Assembly: GCF_026385475.1 (NCBI RefSeq)
Contig: NZ_JANIDW010000004.1
Coordinates: 1-64,000 of the forward strand
Length of the DNA: 64,000 nt
Direction of reading: 5' to 3'
From: Bombella saccharophila
GTDB taxonomy: Bacteria; Pseudomonadota; Alphaproteobacteria; Acetobacterales; Acetobacteraceae
Made by a program: the position numbers and the translations under genes. The notes beneath the pieces were generated by a model that saw nothing but the letters and a program-made list of their open reading frames with translations, ran no database searches and had not been told where the DNA came from. The stretch's first letter is position 1. Each line of letters starts with the position of its first letter. Positions 1 to 11,673 of the stretch are shown here, piece after piece.

Positions 1-50
1 AGCCTAGAACAGGCTGGTTCTCTTACAAAAACCCCGAAACTTTTCGTGCT

Positions 51-482
51 TCAAAGGGCTTTAAGATCATTTTGCTGTACCTTCTGAGCGACTTCGATCT
101 CAGCACGTACAATCTGGATCTGACGGCTCAAACTCTCACGCAGTTCAATTTGATCCGGACCAACACTAGTCCACTGACTTTTCAGCTCATTAAGCGTTTG
201 GCGTGCATCATCGATAGAAAGATCCTCCAAAGCACGGACCGAATCGGCTAAAATCGTGCAATGGTCCGCTGTCATATCGACAAAACCACCACCAACAAAA
301 CAACGCTCTAGAACCTTGCCATCCTGGTACAAGGTCACAACGCCACCACGAAGCTGTAGCATCAATGGGGCGCGGCCTGGCATAGCCGCAATATCCCCTT
401 CCGTCCCCGGAACAACCGCCATATCGACCTCACGGTCGGTATAGCGCCTCTCCGGACTGACGATTTCAGTGCGAAGCGGCAT
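51..482 (-). CDS. atpC: ATP synthase epsilon subunit
   Basis: Epsilon subunit of the F1 sector, part of the central stalk; it couples rotation to catalysis and can inhibit ATP hydrolysis. The 143-residue product has the N-terminal beta-sandwich domain (about residues 5-85, with the motif VVPGTEGDIAAMPGRAPLM near residue 23) followed by a short helical region. Length fits the family. It is the last gene of atpHAGDC and starts 3 bases after the atpD stop, so translation is probably coupled. The 50 bases beyond its stop hold no convincing terminator before the window edge. Identification is by family motif and operon position. Confidence 0.96.
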   Translation of the reverse strand: MPLRTEIVSPERRYTDREVDMAVVPGTEGDIAAMPGRAPLMLQLRGGVVTLYQDGKVLERCFVGGGFVDMTADHCTILADSVRALEDLSIDDARQTLNELKSQWTSVGPDQIELRESLSRQIQIVRAEIEVAQKVQQNDLKAL

Positions 483-485
483 GGA

Positions 486-2865
<2,380 letters not shown>

Positions 2866-2876
2866 GACCTAGATCC

Positions 2877-4415
2877 TCAGGCCGTGAACCGTTTACCGAA
2901 AGCATCCAACAGGGACTTTAACGTACCCTCACTCTCCGGCGTTAGTTGCTTCTCTTGATGAATTTTCGCCAACAACTCCTTACCGCTACGCCGGACTTCC
3001 TCCAGAAGAGCTGCCTCATAAGAGGTCACCTGGTTCACAGCGATGGAATCCAAATAACCATGAGTACCAGCATAGAGTACAACGACCTGCTCAGCCGCAG
3101 AGAGAGGAGAGGTTTCTGGCTGCTTCAGCAACTCCACAAGGCGGGCACCGCGGTCCAATTGACGGCGTGTAGCGGGGTCAAGATCAGACGCGAACTGGGC
3201 GAAAGAGGCCATCTCACGATACTGAGCCAGCTCCAGCTTAATGCTCCCGGCAACCTGCTTCATTGCCTTGATTTGCGCGGCAGACCCAACACGAGACACG
3301 GACCCACCAACATTCACAGCGGGGCGGATACCCTTATAGAAAAGGTCCGTCTCCAAGAAAATCTGCCCATCGGTGATGGAAATCACATTGGTAGGAATGT
3401 AAGCAGATGTATCACCAGCCTGTGTCTCAATCACCGGTAGACCCGTCATAGAACCACCGCCGCATTTATCGGACATCTTGGCAGAACGCTCCAAGAGACG
3501 GGAATGGAGATAGAACACATCCCCAGGAAACGCCTCGCGCCCTGGCGGACGACGCAGAAGCAAGGACATTTGACGATAGGCAACAGCCTGCTTGGAAAGG
3601 TCATCGTAGCAGAGCAGGGAGTGCATACCGTTATCGCGGAAATACTCACCCATAGCCGAGGCAGAATAAGGGGCGAGATACTGCATTGGCGCGGCATCGG
3701 ATGCTGTTGCTGCCACAACGATGGAGTATTCCATCGCCCCGGCTTCTGTCAGCTTACGCACGAGGTTTGCCACTGTGGAACGCTTCTGCCCGATAGCCAC
3801 ATAAATGCAGTAGAGCGTCTTTTTAGGGTCACCCTCGGAGTTTACTGCCTTCTGAGCGATGATTGTATCAACCAGAATAGCGGTCTTACCTGTCTGGCGG
3901 TCACCAATCACAAGCTCACGCTGGCCACGCCCGATAGGCACAAGGGCATCAATGGCTTTAATCCCCGTCTGCATCGGCTCGCTAACAGATTGGCGCGGCA
4001 TAATCCCTGGGGCACGAACATCAGCACGACGATGCTCAATATCGTTTTCAATAGGACCACGGCCATCAATCGGGTTCCCTAGCGCGTCTACAACACGCCC
4101 TAGAAGGCCCTTACCAACAGGAACTTCCACAACCTTGCCGGTCCGTAGGACAGTGTCACCTTCGCTGATCTCATCACCATCACCAAAGACAACAACACCC
4201 ACGCTGTCATTTTCAAGATTGAGGGCCATGCCACGCACGCCACTCCCCTCGAACTCGACCATTTCCCCAGCCTGAACATTGGTCAGACCATAAACGCGCG
4301 CGATACCATCCCCAATGGATAGGACAGTCCCCGTCTCTGAGACGGCCTCTGGCTGATCGAAAGACGCGATTTGCTGCTTGAGAATTTCTGAAATCTCGGC
4401 GGGACGGATATCCAT
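2877..4415 (-). CDS. atpA: ATP synthase alpha subunit
   Basis: Non-catalytic nucleotide-binding alpha subunit of F1. Seen: P-loop [10 protein letters not shown], the arginine-finger region near [21 protein letters not shown], and the family signature [11 protein letters not shown]. The start chosen is the ATG at 4415, which overlaps the atpH stop codon by one base (TGATG). A GTG lies immediately upstream in frame and could in principle be used. The product is 512 residues, the usual length. It is the second gene of the operon and coupled to atpH. Confidence 0.97.
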   Translation of the reverse strand: MDIRPAEISEILKQQIASFDQPEAVSETGTVLSIGDGIARVYGLTNVQAGEMVEFEGSGVRGMALNLENDSVGVVVFGDGDEISEGDTVLRTGKVVEVPVGKGLLGRVVDALGNPIDGRGPIENDIEHRRADVRAPGIMPRQSVSEPMQTGIKAIDALVPIGRGQRELVIGDRQTGKTAILVDTIIAQKAVNSEGDPKKTLYCIYVAIGQKRSTVANLVRKLTEAGAMEYSIVVAATASDAAPMQYLAPYSASAMGEYFRDNGMHSLLCYDDLSKQAVAYRQMSLLLRRPPGREAFPGDVFYLHSRLLERSAKMSDKCGGGSMTGLPVIETQAGDTSAYIPTNVISITDGQIFLETDLFYKGIRPAVNVGGSVSRVGSAAQIKAMKQVAGSIKLELAQYREMASFAQFASDLDPATRRQLDRGARLVELLKQPETSPLSAAEQVVVLYAGTHGYLDSIAVNQVTSYEAALLEEVRRSGKELLAKIHQEKQLTPESEGTLKSLLDAFGKRFTA

Positions 4416-4990
4416 CACGCGGCTCCCTTCATGGCGTTCTGCAGACGGGCCAGACGCCCGGCGATCGATGTATCAAAAAGAATAGACCCAACACGCACAG
4501 TCATGCCCCCTAAAAGGGACTGATCGACACGCTCGGTCATGGCGACGTTATTATAACCAGCCTGCCGCAAACCGGCACGTAGGCTCTCGCGCTGACCATC
4601 ATCCAGCGGTTGCGCGGTGGTTACTTCTACTGGGACTTCCCCACGCTGTTGAGCATCCAAAAGGACAACAGCATAAAGAATTTCATCTAGGCCGGACAAA
4701 CGGCGCTGCCGCGCAATAAACCCGACAAATCGACGCACCGCATCCCCAAGCTGCAACGTTGCAACAAGACTCTTCACCACCCCTTCAGCTTGGCTAAGCT
4801 CAAGGCGCGGGTCAGCCAAAGCGGCGCGAAGCTCAGGCGATTGTGCAATCGCCTCACGCAATGTCGCTACATGCTCCAGAGCAGTCGCTTTATCTTGTTT
4901 GCTATCTGAGAGATATTCCTCAAAGGCCCGGGCATAACGCTGCGCCACTTCTCCTGGCGCTCTGATCTGCTTATCCTGTGCAACCGTCAC
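4415..4990 (-). CDS. atpH: ATP synthase delta subunit
   Basis: Delta (OSCP-like) subunit of the peripheral stalk, which joins the top of F1 to the b subunits. The 191-residue product has the N-terminal helical bundle with [13 protein letters not shown] and the conserved C-terminal segment [20 protein letters not shown]. Start is a GTG at 4990; the nearest upstream ATG is out of frame and ends at once. It is the first gene of the F1 operon here. The F0 genes (a, b, c) are not in the window; in alphaproteobacteria they normally lie in a separate operon. Confidence 0.95.
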   Translation of the reverse strand: MTVAQDKQIRAPGEVAQRYARAFEEYLSDSKQDKATALEHVATLREAIAQSPELRAALADPRLELSQAEGVVKSLVATLQLGDAVRRFVGFIARQRRLSGLDEILYAVVLLDAQQRGEVPVEVTTAQPLDDGQRESLRAGLRQAGYNNVAMTERVDQSLLGGMTVRVGSILFDTSIAGRLARLQNAMKGAA

Positions 4991-5509
4991 GGGTTCATTC
5001 CGTCTTCATGAGGTTCTGCTTGTCGGCCGGTTTCCCAACCTCCCCTAACCGGTTGCCTCAAGGGACGATCACAAAACTGCAACCCTCTCCTAAGACCGGA
5101 ACCCGGCCAGCGTTTCGTTCACAACCACTAACACGGCCTTCCCCTCTAACGCAACTAGAGCTCTTTGCCATATAGACGCGCCCTTTGCCGGCTTTGCCTA
5201 TCACCCTAATAACGCAATCCTATCCTTATCAGGCTACTCAAAAGACTCACCTGCACAATAGGTTTAATCTCTTGAAAGATTAAGATTTTTCTTATTCTCT
5301 CGCAGTCTCTAACACAGAGAATCACTACACAGCACACAGCGTATTTAGAAGGCATGACTCCACGCTCACACACCCCCTACACCCTTATCCCTGCATAGAA
5401 AGCATAGCGGAACTGACAAACAAAACGCACGCCACCAGCCCGCAGCAACACTAGGTGAAACCCCTAGATATGGAGCCACCAAATATTTGAGCATAATTTT
5501 ATGAGAAGC
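4991..5509. other. Non-coding gap upstream of the ATP synthase operon
   Basis: About 520 bases without a credible gene. The stretch nearest atpH is C-rich and the distal part AT-rich, including a weak 5+5 bp inverted repeat around 5267-5285. The leader and promoter of the atp operon must lie here on the minus strand, but I see no clear -35/-10 pair. No RNA fold or riboswitch motif is recognisable by eye. Confidence 0.5.
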
Positions 5510-5584
5510 TGGAGCGGGCGAAGGGAATCGAACCCTCATCAGAAGCTTGGAAGGCTACTGCATTAGCCATTATGCTACGCCCGC
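5510..5584 (-). tRNA. tRNA-Gly (anticodon UCC)
   Basis: The minus strand folds as a 72-base cloverleaf with acceptor GCGGGCG/CGCCCGC, D-arm GCAT/ATGC, anticodon loop CTTCCAA and T-arm GAGGG TTCGATT CCCTT, discriminator T. The CCA end is encoded in the DNA. The anticodon stem GTAGC/GCTTC has a U28-U42 mismatch. A divergent tRNA-Trp lies about 180 bases away. Confidence 0.96.
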
Positions 5585-5598
5585 TCTGGATGTCGCGG

Positions 5599-5628
5599 CT
5601 TATACATTATCCCCTCTCCCCAGCGCAA
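5599..5628 (-). promoter_or_regulatory. Possible promoter of tRNA-Gly
   Basis: On the minus strand TTGCGC is followed after 18 bases by TATAAG, ending about 15 bases before the tRNA 5' end. This resembles a sigma-70 promoter, with a slightly long spacer. Seen by eye only. Confidence 0.4.
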
Positions 5629-5686
5629 GAGATTCTGAGCTACCCCTTAACATAATAAAGTTTTTCCATTTTCATGGAGATTGCTC

Positions 5687-5713
5687 TTGACTTTATAGCG
5701 TTCTCGTTATCTT
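5687..5713 (+). promoter_or_regulatory. Possible promoter of tRNA-Trp/secE/nusG
   Basis: TTGACT at 5687 is followed 15 bases later by TATCTT at 5708. The -35 is strong but the spacer is short. It sits about 55 bases before tRNA-Trp and is the only good candidate in the gap between the divergent tRNAs. Confidence 0.4.
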
Positions 5714-5768
5714 TTCCTGCCCATCATCCAGCCCACGGGTCAGATGATTGAGGTCGATTCGACCCTGA

Positions 5769-5845
5769 AGGGGTGTAGCTCAATTGGCTAGAGCGCCGGT
5801 CTCCAAAACCGGAGGTTGCGGGTTCGAGACCCTCCACCCCTGCCA
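5769..5845 (+). tRNA. tRNA-Trp (anticodon CCA)
   Basis: Cloverleaf with acceptor AGGGGTG/CACCCCT, D-arm containing AGCTCAATTGGCTAGAGC, anticodon loop CTCCAAA, T-loop TTCGAGA, discriminator G and an encoded CCA end. It lies just upstream of secE and nusG, an arrangement conserved in many bacteria, and is probably cotranscribed with them. Confidence 0.97.
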
Positions 5846-5916
5846 CGTCATACCCTGCCTGATCTACTCACCTTACGATGAGGTGAGAGGTGAAGGCCGC
5901 AGTCGATTTGAGGATA

Positions 5917-6171
5917 ATGGTGTCGGTCACAAAGCCGAAAGGCACTTCGCCGAAAAGGCCCCCGGCCCAGAAAGGCCAAGGATTTAGCCTTCGCAGATAT
6001 TTTGCAGATGTTCGTGCCGAAGCCAAACGTGTAACATGGCCTACACGGCGCAACACTATTGTAACGACCGGTGCTGTGCTGGCGATGGTCGTTGCAACCT
6101 GCATCTTCTTTTTTGTCGTTGATCAAGTCATTGGTCTGGGAATTAGCAAAATTTTGGGCATCGGAGGCTAA
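5917..6171 (+). CDS. secE: Preprotein translocase subunit SecE
   Basis: Small essential subunit of the SecYEG inner-membrane channel. The product has the hallmark amphipathic helix RRYFADVRAEAKRVTWPTRR followed by a single membrane span (about 25 hydrophobic residues including AVLAMVVATCIFFFVVDQVI). I chose the ATG at 5917 (84 residues) because a GAGG motif sits just before it. A GTG at 5920 uses the same motif with better spacing, and a more distal GTG at 5890 is in frame but lacks a clear ribosome site. It is followed 9 bases later by nusG, the standard order. Confidence 0.93.
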   Translation: MVSVTKPKGTSPKRPPAQKGQGFSLRRYFADVRAEAKRVTWPTRRNTIVTTGAVLAMVVATCIFFFVVDQVIGLGISKILGIGG

Positions 6172-6180
6172 AGAAACATC

Positions 6181-6714
6181 ATGGCAAAGCGTTGGTATGT
6201 TGTGCATGTTTATTCAGGCTTCGAGAAGAAGATTGCTGAGCATATCCGTGAGCAGGCCGATAAGAAGGGCCTGAGTGACCAATTTGAGGAGATTCTCGTC
6301 CCCTCAGAGGAGGTCACAGAGGTACGCCGCGGACGCAAGGTAAATGCGGAGCGTAAATTCTTCCCCGGTTATGTGCTGGTGAAGATGGAGCTATCAGACC
6401 AAGCATGGCATCTCGTCAAGAACACCCCCAAAGTGACGGGCTTCTTAGGGACGCGTAATAATCAGCCAACGCCGATTAGCAATGCAGAAGCCAAGCGTAT
6501 CCTCCAGCAGGCACAGGAAGGTGTGGAGCGTCCACGCTCCAGCCTCAGCTTTGAGATTGGCGAGCAGGTCCGCGTCTCTGATGGGCCTTTCACCTCCTTC
6601 AATGGCAGTGTTGAGGATATTGATACAGAGAATCAACGCTTGAAGGTGAGCGTCTCCATCTTTGGCCGCTCTACACCGGTTGATCTCGATTATAATCAGG
6701 TCGAGAAACTCTAA
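6181..6714 (+). CDS. nusG: Transcription termination/antitermination factor NusG
   Basis: NusG binds RNA polymerase, raises processivity and links it to Rho or the ribosome. The 177-residue product has the N-terminal NGN domain ([20 protein letters not shown] ..., with [11 protein letters not shown] near residue 62) and a C-terminal KOW domain ([20 protein letters not shown] near residue 127). Length and domain order are typical. It follows secE closely and is followed by a strong terminator, so tRNA-Trp/secE/nusG probably form one unit. Confidence 0.97.
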   Translation: MAKRWYVVHVYSGFEKKIAEHIREQADKKGLSDQFEEILVPSEEVTEVRRGRKVNAERKFFPGYVLVKMELSDQAWHLVKNTPKVTGFLGTRNNQPTPISNAEAKRILQQAQEGVERPRSSLSFEIGEQVRVSDGPFTSFNGSVEDIDTENQRLKVSVSIFGRSTPVDLDYNQVEKL

Positions 6715-6744
6715 ATAACGCTGTCTCTGGCACACTCAATGCCC

Positions 6745-6787
6745 GCCCGCTCACGCCTTTATACAACAGGGTGAGCGGGCTTTTTTT
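6745..6787 (+). terminator. Rho-independent terminator after nusG
   Basis: A 10-bp perfect stem (GCCCGCTCAC with GTGAGCGGGC), 16-base loop, followed directly by seven T. It closes the secE-nusG unit before the convergent pqi operon. Confidence 0.93.
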
Positions 6788-6824
6788 AGGCAAGAGCCCC
6801 ATCTAAACCAATGTGCAACGCTCT

Positions 6825-7472
6825 TTAGCGTTGCTCTGGCATAGTCGGAAGGCTGGATAAAAGCTGGATGGCTTGGTCCGACAACACACCAACCCCTTCT
6901 GCTAACCCAGCGACAAGAGCGGCCTGACTGCCAGATACAGGCTGCGGTGATACCCATTGCACAGAGGTCGCACGCGCCTGCGCTATTGGTGTCCCTGCCC
7001 TATGTGCTGACAATACGCCACTGATAATAGCATGGCCGGACTCATCCTCCTCAAAACGAGAGAGGCTTAACTCCACAAAAGCCCCCGGCCCCACTGCTAC
7101 AGACTCATTTTGTGAAAACACGATATGGCCTGGTAAGCGTTGGCGCAAATTCGCCACCAAAGCATGGCCTATCATCTCATTAAGCGGCTCACTCCAGGCT
7201 GCACCGGGGACGATATGGTCCTGCGCGTTGCGCGTTACTTGCACAATACCATCTTTATCTAGCCGTGCCGTAACCGAGGGTGTACGCACCTCGACCACTT
7301 GTGGCACACGCATCCCCGCCAGAGAGGGTACAACAGTCCCTTGCTGAGGAGCCAGCACATAATAAGACGTTGGCCCGCTACTACAGCCAGCTAAACCTAA
7401 CACAGCCAGAAATGTTAACTGGCCCCATCGCTTACCAAGACACATGGAGGAGGAATGGAGGAAAGTCATCAT
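6825..7472 (-). CDS. pqiC: PqiC-type intermembrane transport lipoprotein
   Basis: Outer-membrane-anchored partner of the PqiB MCE tunnel, thought to help move lipids between the envelope membranes. The 215-residue product begins with a signal peptide and the lipobox LGLAGC (cysteine near residue 30), followed by SYYVLAP, the usual start of the mature PqiC/YmbA domain. It lies 3 bases after pqiB. A second methionine (MCLGKRW..., residue 10) is an alternative start but has no ribosome site. Family assignment comes from the lipobox, the mature N terminus and the operon. Confidence 0.85.
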   Translation of the reverse strand: MMTFLHSSSMCLGKRWGQLTFLAVLGLAGCSSGPTSYYVLAPQQGTVVPSLAGMRVPQVVEVRTPSVTARLDKDGIVQVTRNAQDHIVPGAAWSEPLNEMIGHALVANLRQRLPGHIVFSQNESVAVGPGAFVELSLSRFEEDESGHAIISGVLSAHRAGTPIAQARATSVQWVSPQPVSGSQAALVAGLAEGVGVLSDQAIQLLSSLPTMPEQR

Positions 7473-7475
7473 AAA

Positions 7476-9155
7476 TCAGTGCTTCCGACCTACAATAAGA
7501 GATGAAGGGTGACGGTCCAAATAATCAGCTAACATCTGGAACGAACGAGACATCCGCGTTAATTGCACAATTAAGGCTTCGATATTCCGGCGGGCATCTG
7601 TATCGCCCCCATAAGCCCCTAACAAAGTTCTCGCTTGGCCCAGCGCCCCATTTAAATTCTCCATAACGGCGGGCAAGTTTTGGTCTGCATGATCCAATAA
7701 CTGATTAAGAGACTCTAAGGACCCCCGCAAAGCCGTGATAGAGCGTGCCACGTCTGGGCTTTTTAGGCGCTCATCACTATGAGCGAGAAGATCATTCAGA
7801 TGCTCTCCCATTTGGGTCAATGGCATTTCGGCAATTTTATTTGTAATTGATGAGACGGACTGGAGAATACCATCCATGCCACCTGGCTCACTCGGAATCA
7901 CAGCCACGCCATTATGAAATTGAATCGTTGGCCCAGTCTTCCCTGCGGCTTCATGCACAAAATTGAAGGCAATCATCGATTCACCCGTTAAGAAGCTCAC
8001 ATTCTGGACCGATGCACGCATTCCCTCCGCGACGAAATCCCCCAACAGCTTGGATGTATCCGTCGGGTCGCCATCACTTTCACCAGCAACACGCTCGGGC
8101 TCTAGCTGCATCTCAACACGTACACGTGGATTATGAGCTTTATTACCCAGCTCCAAATGTACACCCGTAACTTGGCCAATTTGCAGACCAAACATGGTCA
8201 CTTTGCTGCCCTCTGCTAACCCGCCGATGGAGGTATCAACATAAGTGACGGCCCTCAACCTGTGCCGGTAGCGGGCATTATCAGCATCATCCTGCGTCTC
8301 ATAAAGATGGAACACGGAATTGGATGTAGCAACAGGCGTATCCTCATTCTGCATCTTATCAGGCCGCCCAAAAGCAATACCGCCAGAGAGCAACGCTTGG
8401 ATAGATTGCAAACGAATTTTCAACCCACCAGGACCAAAGCCAATCTGCATCCCCGATACATTCCAAAAACGGCTATCGGTCCGCAGATAACGATCATAAG
8501 GAGCTTTTACAAAAACCCTTAAAAGTAATGGCCCTTCCCCACCTGGTGGCACGGTGTACCCCAATACTTCTCCCACCTGTATATCACGGTAGAAAATGGG
8601 AGCACCCGGCCCTAAAGAATTCAACTTAGAGGAGACTAACCAATACATACTCCCTGGTTGATCTGACCGCACACCGGGCGGATTCTTCAACCCTTGGAAA
8701 TGATCTTGATACCGTCCCCCTTCTGGCTCACCAGGGTCCATCGCGATATAAGCCCCAGAGAACAGCGTATCCAACCCGGTAATACTCGTCCCATTAATGC
8801 GCGGGCTAACAACCCAAAAACGCGTATGTTGATTCAACGCACGGGAATCAACACCACTCATTTGGACAGTGACATCCGCATGGGTCATATCAGGGCTTAA
8901 CGTCACAGACTGTACAACACCAAGTGTCACAGCCTTATTCTTCACCTGTGTTTGACCGGGAATAATGCCATCAGCAGCATCAAAGGAGATAACAATACGC
9001 GGGCCCATCGTGGCAAAATGCTGCCATACCAACCACCCCGATATCCCCAACGCAATGACAGGAATAATCCAAAGGACAGAAAAACGAGCCGGACGGGTCT
9101 CCCCTGCTACGTTACGCCACTGCCCTGGATGTTTCTTATGCTGCTCGTCACTCAC
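7476..9155 (-). CDS. pqiB: PqiB: MCE-domain intermembrane transport protein
   Basis: Inner-membrane-anchored protein with tandem MCE domains that form a hydrophobic tunnel across the periplasm. The 559-residue product has a cytosolic N terminus, one membrane span (FSVLWIIPVIALGISGWLVW), then three MCE repeats (about residues 50-140, 165-265 and 300-420) and a helical C-terminal region from residue 430. E. coli PqiB is of similar length and plan. It overlaps pqiA by 4 bases and precedes pqiC, giving the order pqiA-pqiB-pqiC. Confidence 0.92.
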   Translation of the reverse strand: MSDEQHKKHPGQWRNVAGETRPARFSVLWIIPVIALGISGWLVWQHFATMGPRIVISFDAADGIIPGQTQVKNKAVTLGVVQSVTLSPDMTHADVTVQMSGVDSRALNQHTRFWVVSPRINGTSITGLDTLFSGAYIAMDPGEPEGGRYQDHFQGLKNPPGVRSDQPGSMYWLVSSKLNSLGPGAPIFYRDIQVGEVLGYTVPPGGEGPLLLRVFVKAPYDRYLRTDSRFWNVSGMQIGFGPGGLKIRLQSIQALLSGGIAFGRPDKMQNEDTPVATSNSVFHLYETQDDADNARYRHRLRAVTYVDTSIGGLAEGSKVTMFGLQIGQVTGVHLELGNKAHNPRVRVEMQLEPERVAGESDGDPTDTSKLLGDFVAEGMRASVQNVSFLTGESMIAFNFVHEAAGKTGPTIQFHNGVAVIPSEPGGMDGILQSVSSITNKIAEMPLTQMGEHLNDLLAHSDERLKSPDVARSITALRGSLESLNQLLDHADQNLPAVMENLNGALGQARTLLGAYGGDTDARRNIEALIVQLTRMSRSFQMLADYLDRHPSSLIVGRKH

Positions 9156-10594
9156 GCTTTTTCAGGCTCCATATCCTGTAATGCCGGTTTATCGCTTTCT
9201 CTTATCTGCGAGGTGCGATCAAACGATTCCTGATTATATCCTGCGGCATCCCACATGCAGCGTGGGTCATACAAATCCGCTGCGAAAATGGTTAATACCA
9301 CCACCATGGCAAAAAAGACCACACCAGCCTCTGCCTCCACGCTTGCCATAAGGCCAAAGCGTACAACAGCTGCCAAAATAGAAATCATGAACACATCAAT
9401 CATCGACCATCGGCCAATGAATACAACGACCTTATAAAGCCGCGTCAACCGCCGCAGCACTTTAAATGAAGCGCGTCCGCGATACTGACAGATCATCATA
9501 AGGCCCAGCAAAATAATCTTTAAAACAGGTACGGTGATACTCGCAAACAACACCAATAACGCTAGAAAATAAAGATCAGACTGCCAAAGCTGTATAACAC
9601 CAGAAATAATCGTACTAGGATGCCCATGGCCCATTTTTACAAAAGCCATTACCGGCAATAAATTAGCAGGAATATAAAAAATAAAAGCCGCCAACAAAAA
9701 CGACAACGCCGCCCGCAAACCATTACGCTTCCGCCGCCGCAATATCTGCCCACATCGCGGGCAATCCCCCATATCGCGCTCATTCTCTACAGCATGCCGT
9801 GCTACAAAGCTCATACCGCACGCATGACAAGAGAGCATATGCTTCTCCGGTGGGATGACGCGATTTTTAATCTGATACACACCCAATTTACGCCGATATG
9901 GGATGGAACGATGATGCCAAATCATCTCCGCATCAAATGTGGAATCCATCGCCGCCATCAACACCATCAACCCACCCAGCAAAAACACCCCCGGCTGAAG
10001 CGTAACAAGGGCTAGGTCCACCAACTTAGTGTAGGCTACCAACACACCTATGACGAAAACCTCAACCATCGACCACGGGCGCAGCCGCTCGTACCATGCC
10101 ATTAATGGACGTACCCAAAGGGGCATCTCTCGGCGTGAGGCCCCGTAAAGGATCATCGCCATAAGGCCAAGGACAATGCCGGGCATCAGCACGCTTGCAA
10201 GCAATACCAACATACTGATTTCACCAAAGCCTTGCCGGGCAAGCTCCATAGGCCCCCGATAAAGCGATACCGTGCTCTCCCGCCCATAGACATTGATCGT
10301 CAATAGCGGGCTTACCAATAACACGATATAAAGAGCTAATGAGGCGAGGCAAAAGATCAACGGCCCGCCGATCTCATCCGTTTTACGACGGCGTGCCATT
10401 GTCTCCCCGCACCGTGCGCATGTCAGCACATGACCCGGCTTTAACGGTGGAAAATGCTGGAACAAGCCGCACCCAGCACATTCATGCACGCCTTCTACAA
10501 TCTTGAGATGAGGTTGTTCGCTCTCATGCCGCGTAAAGCACAACGCTCCGCCTTGGCTCCACAACCCCTTATGAAAATGGTCTTTTCTAAGCAT
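9152..10594 (-). CDS. pqiA: PqiA: multispanning inner-membrane protein
   Basis: Integral membrane component of the Pqi system. The 480-residue product is two repeats of the PqiA domain. Each starts with a zinc-ribbon (CAGCGLFQHF...CARCG near residue 40 and CHACGMSF...CPRCG near residue 255) and continues with four hydrophobic helices. The double-domain build matches E. coli PqiA. The ATG at 10594 is preferred over the GTG directly before it because of the AGAAGG motif upstream. In E. coli pqi belongs to the SoxRS regulon; no SoxR or SoxS gene is visible here. Confidence 0.92.
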   Translation of the reverse strand: MLRKDHFHKGLWSQGGALCFTRHESEQPHLKIVEGVHECAGCGLFQHFPPLKPGHVLTCARCGETMARRRKTDEIGGPLIFCLASLALYIVLLVSPLLTINVYGRESTVSLYRGPMELARQGFGEISMLVLLASVLMPGIVLGLMAMILYGASRREMPLWVRPLMAWYERLRPWSMVEVFVIGVLVAYTKLVDLALVTLQPGVFLLGGLMVLMAAMDSTFDAEMIWHHRSIPYRRKLGVYQIKNRVIPPEKHMLSCHACGMSFVARHAVENERDMGDCPRCGQILRRRKRNGLRAALSFLLAAFIFYIPANLLPVMAFVKMGHGHPSTIISGVIQLWQSDLYFLALLVLFASITVPVLKIILLGLMMICQYRGRASFKVLRRLTRLYKVVVFIGRWSMIDVFMISILAAVVRFGLMASVEAEAGVVFFAMVVVLTIFAADLYDPRCMWDAAGYNQESFDRTSQIRESDKPALQDMEPEKA

Positions 10595-10710
10595 CACCTT
10601 CTCATGCTCTGTCGCGTGCTTACCTACAAGCCCGCCTCACCTCTTAACAAGAAATATTTTACCCACGCCATTGCTCCCTTTTACAATTTTTTGTATAGGC
10701 TCGACCGGAC

Positions 10711-10785
<75 letters not shown>

Positions 10786-10813
10786 TGTTCCTTACCTCGG
10801 AGCGGCAAACAGC

Positions 10814-11623
10814 ATGACAGCAGATGTGCCGTCATTCCTCCCCGGGCATGGCATCGCTATTCTCCCAGCAGATTTTTGGCTGCTCTTTTTTTTCCTCCTC
10901 CTCTTTTTGCAATATCGCCGGCATGTACGACGCAAACATAAAGCGTGGCATCTTCTCTGTCGTCTTATTGCTCATCATCAAAACACACTCGCCCAACGCC
11001 GCCAAATCTGCTTAACGAAAGATCATTACGGTATAATCCATAAAAAACGCTGGGACACAGAGCTTAATTATTTCTGCCAGACAATTCTACACACTGCATT
11101 AACACAGCAACATCTTAGTGCCTTTTGGCCATCTCTTCAGCATCGTACAATCCGGCGGATTAATCGCGTCACGAAAGTGATCCTCAAGCGTCAAAGTGAG
11201 GCTCTTAACCATCTTCAAGAGAACGCTGCTAGCCTCCCACCAGAGCATTTCACGACCGCTATGGACCCGCTAGATTATGAGCGTTTCTGCGCTGGGTTAC
11301 TGCAAAAAGCGGGATGGCAGGCTACGCCAACCCCACCGGGAAGTGACCAAGGGATGGATATTCTTGCCGAGCAAGCGGGAGTATATTTTGTACTTCAATG
11401 CAAGCTCTATACACGGCCAGTTGGCAATAAAGCCGTGCAGGAGATTTTTGCAGCACGGCAGCATCGGCATGCTCATTATGCCGCTGTGGTTTCTAATGCC
11501 GGTTATACACGCTCCGCTCGGCAATTAGCCCACGCAACGGGTGTCCATTTGCTGCATCACGACCAACTGACAACCCTAACCCTTGAGACACTCCAACCTG
11601 CCCCAGATTTGTTCCAGACATAA
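10814..11623 (+). CDS. Membrane-anchored Mrr-type restriction endonuclease
   Basis: A 269-residue protein with an N-terminal hydrophobic segment (about residues 14-34, LPADFWLLFFFLLLFLQ) followed by a basic stretch, a middle region rich in His and Gln, and a C-terminal Mrr/PD-(D/E)XK nuclease domain (about residues 155-255). The catalytic pattern is visible as LDYERFCAGLLQKAGW, then GSDQGMDILAEQ with the acidic residue, then FVLQCKLY as the QxK motif, and GNKAVQEIFAAR. In family members this domain cleaves DNA, often modified DNA. No methyltransferase or specificity subunit is adjacent. The membrane anchor would place the nuclease at the cytoplasmic face. Its role is unknown; housekeeping or anti-phage are both possible. 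Confidence 0.8.
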   Translation: MTADVPSFLPGHGIAILPADFWLLFFFLLLFLQYRRHVRRKHKAWHLLCRLIAHHQNTLAQRRQICLTKDHYGIIHKKRWDTELNYFCQTILHTALTQQHLSAFWPSLQHRTIRRINRVTKVILKRQSEALNHLQENAASLPPEHFTTAMDPLDYERFCAGLLQKAGWQATPTPPGSDQGMDILAEQAGVYFVLQCKLYTRPVGNKAVQEIFAARQHRHAHYAAVVSNAGYTRSARQLAHATGVHLLHHDQLTTLTLETLQPAPDLFQT

Positions 11624-11624
11624 G

Positions 11625-11652
11625 AAAGGCCGGCTTTTACACCGGCCTTTCC
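11625..11652. terminator. Hairpin between the Mrr-type gene and ahpF
   Basis: A perfect 9-bp inverted repeat (AAAGGCCGG with CCGGCCTTT, 8-base loop) between convergent genes. The flanking T-run is short on both strands, so it is a modest bidirectional terminator. Confidence 0.6.
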
Positions 11653-11673
11653 TCCCTTCAGAACACCTAAGCT

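Noticed and set aside
1-50. Inverted repeat AGCCT/AGGCT after atpC
   Set aside because: Short stem without a T-run and cut by the window edge.
4978-5175. Rightward 65-codon frame opposite the start of atpH
   Set aside because: It overlaps atpH on the other strand, has no ribosome site and a composition unlike a protein; treated as chance.
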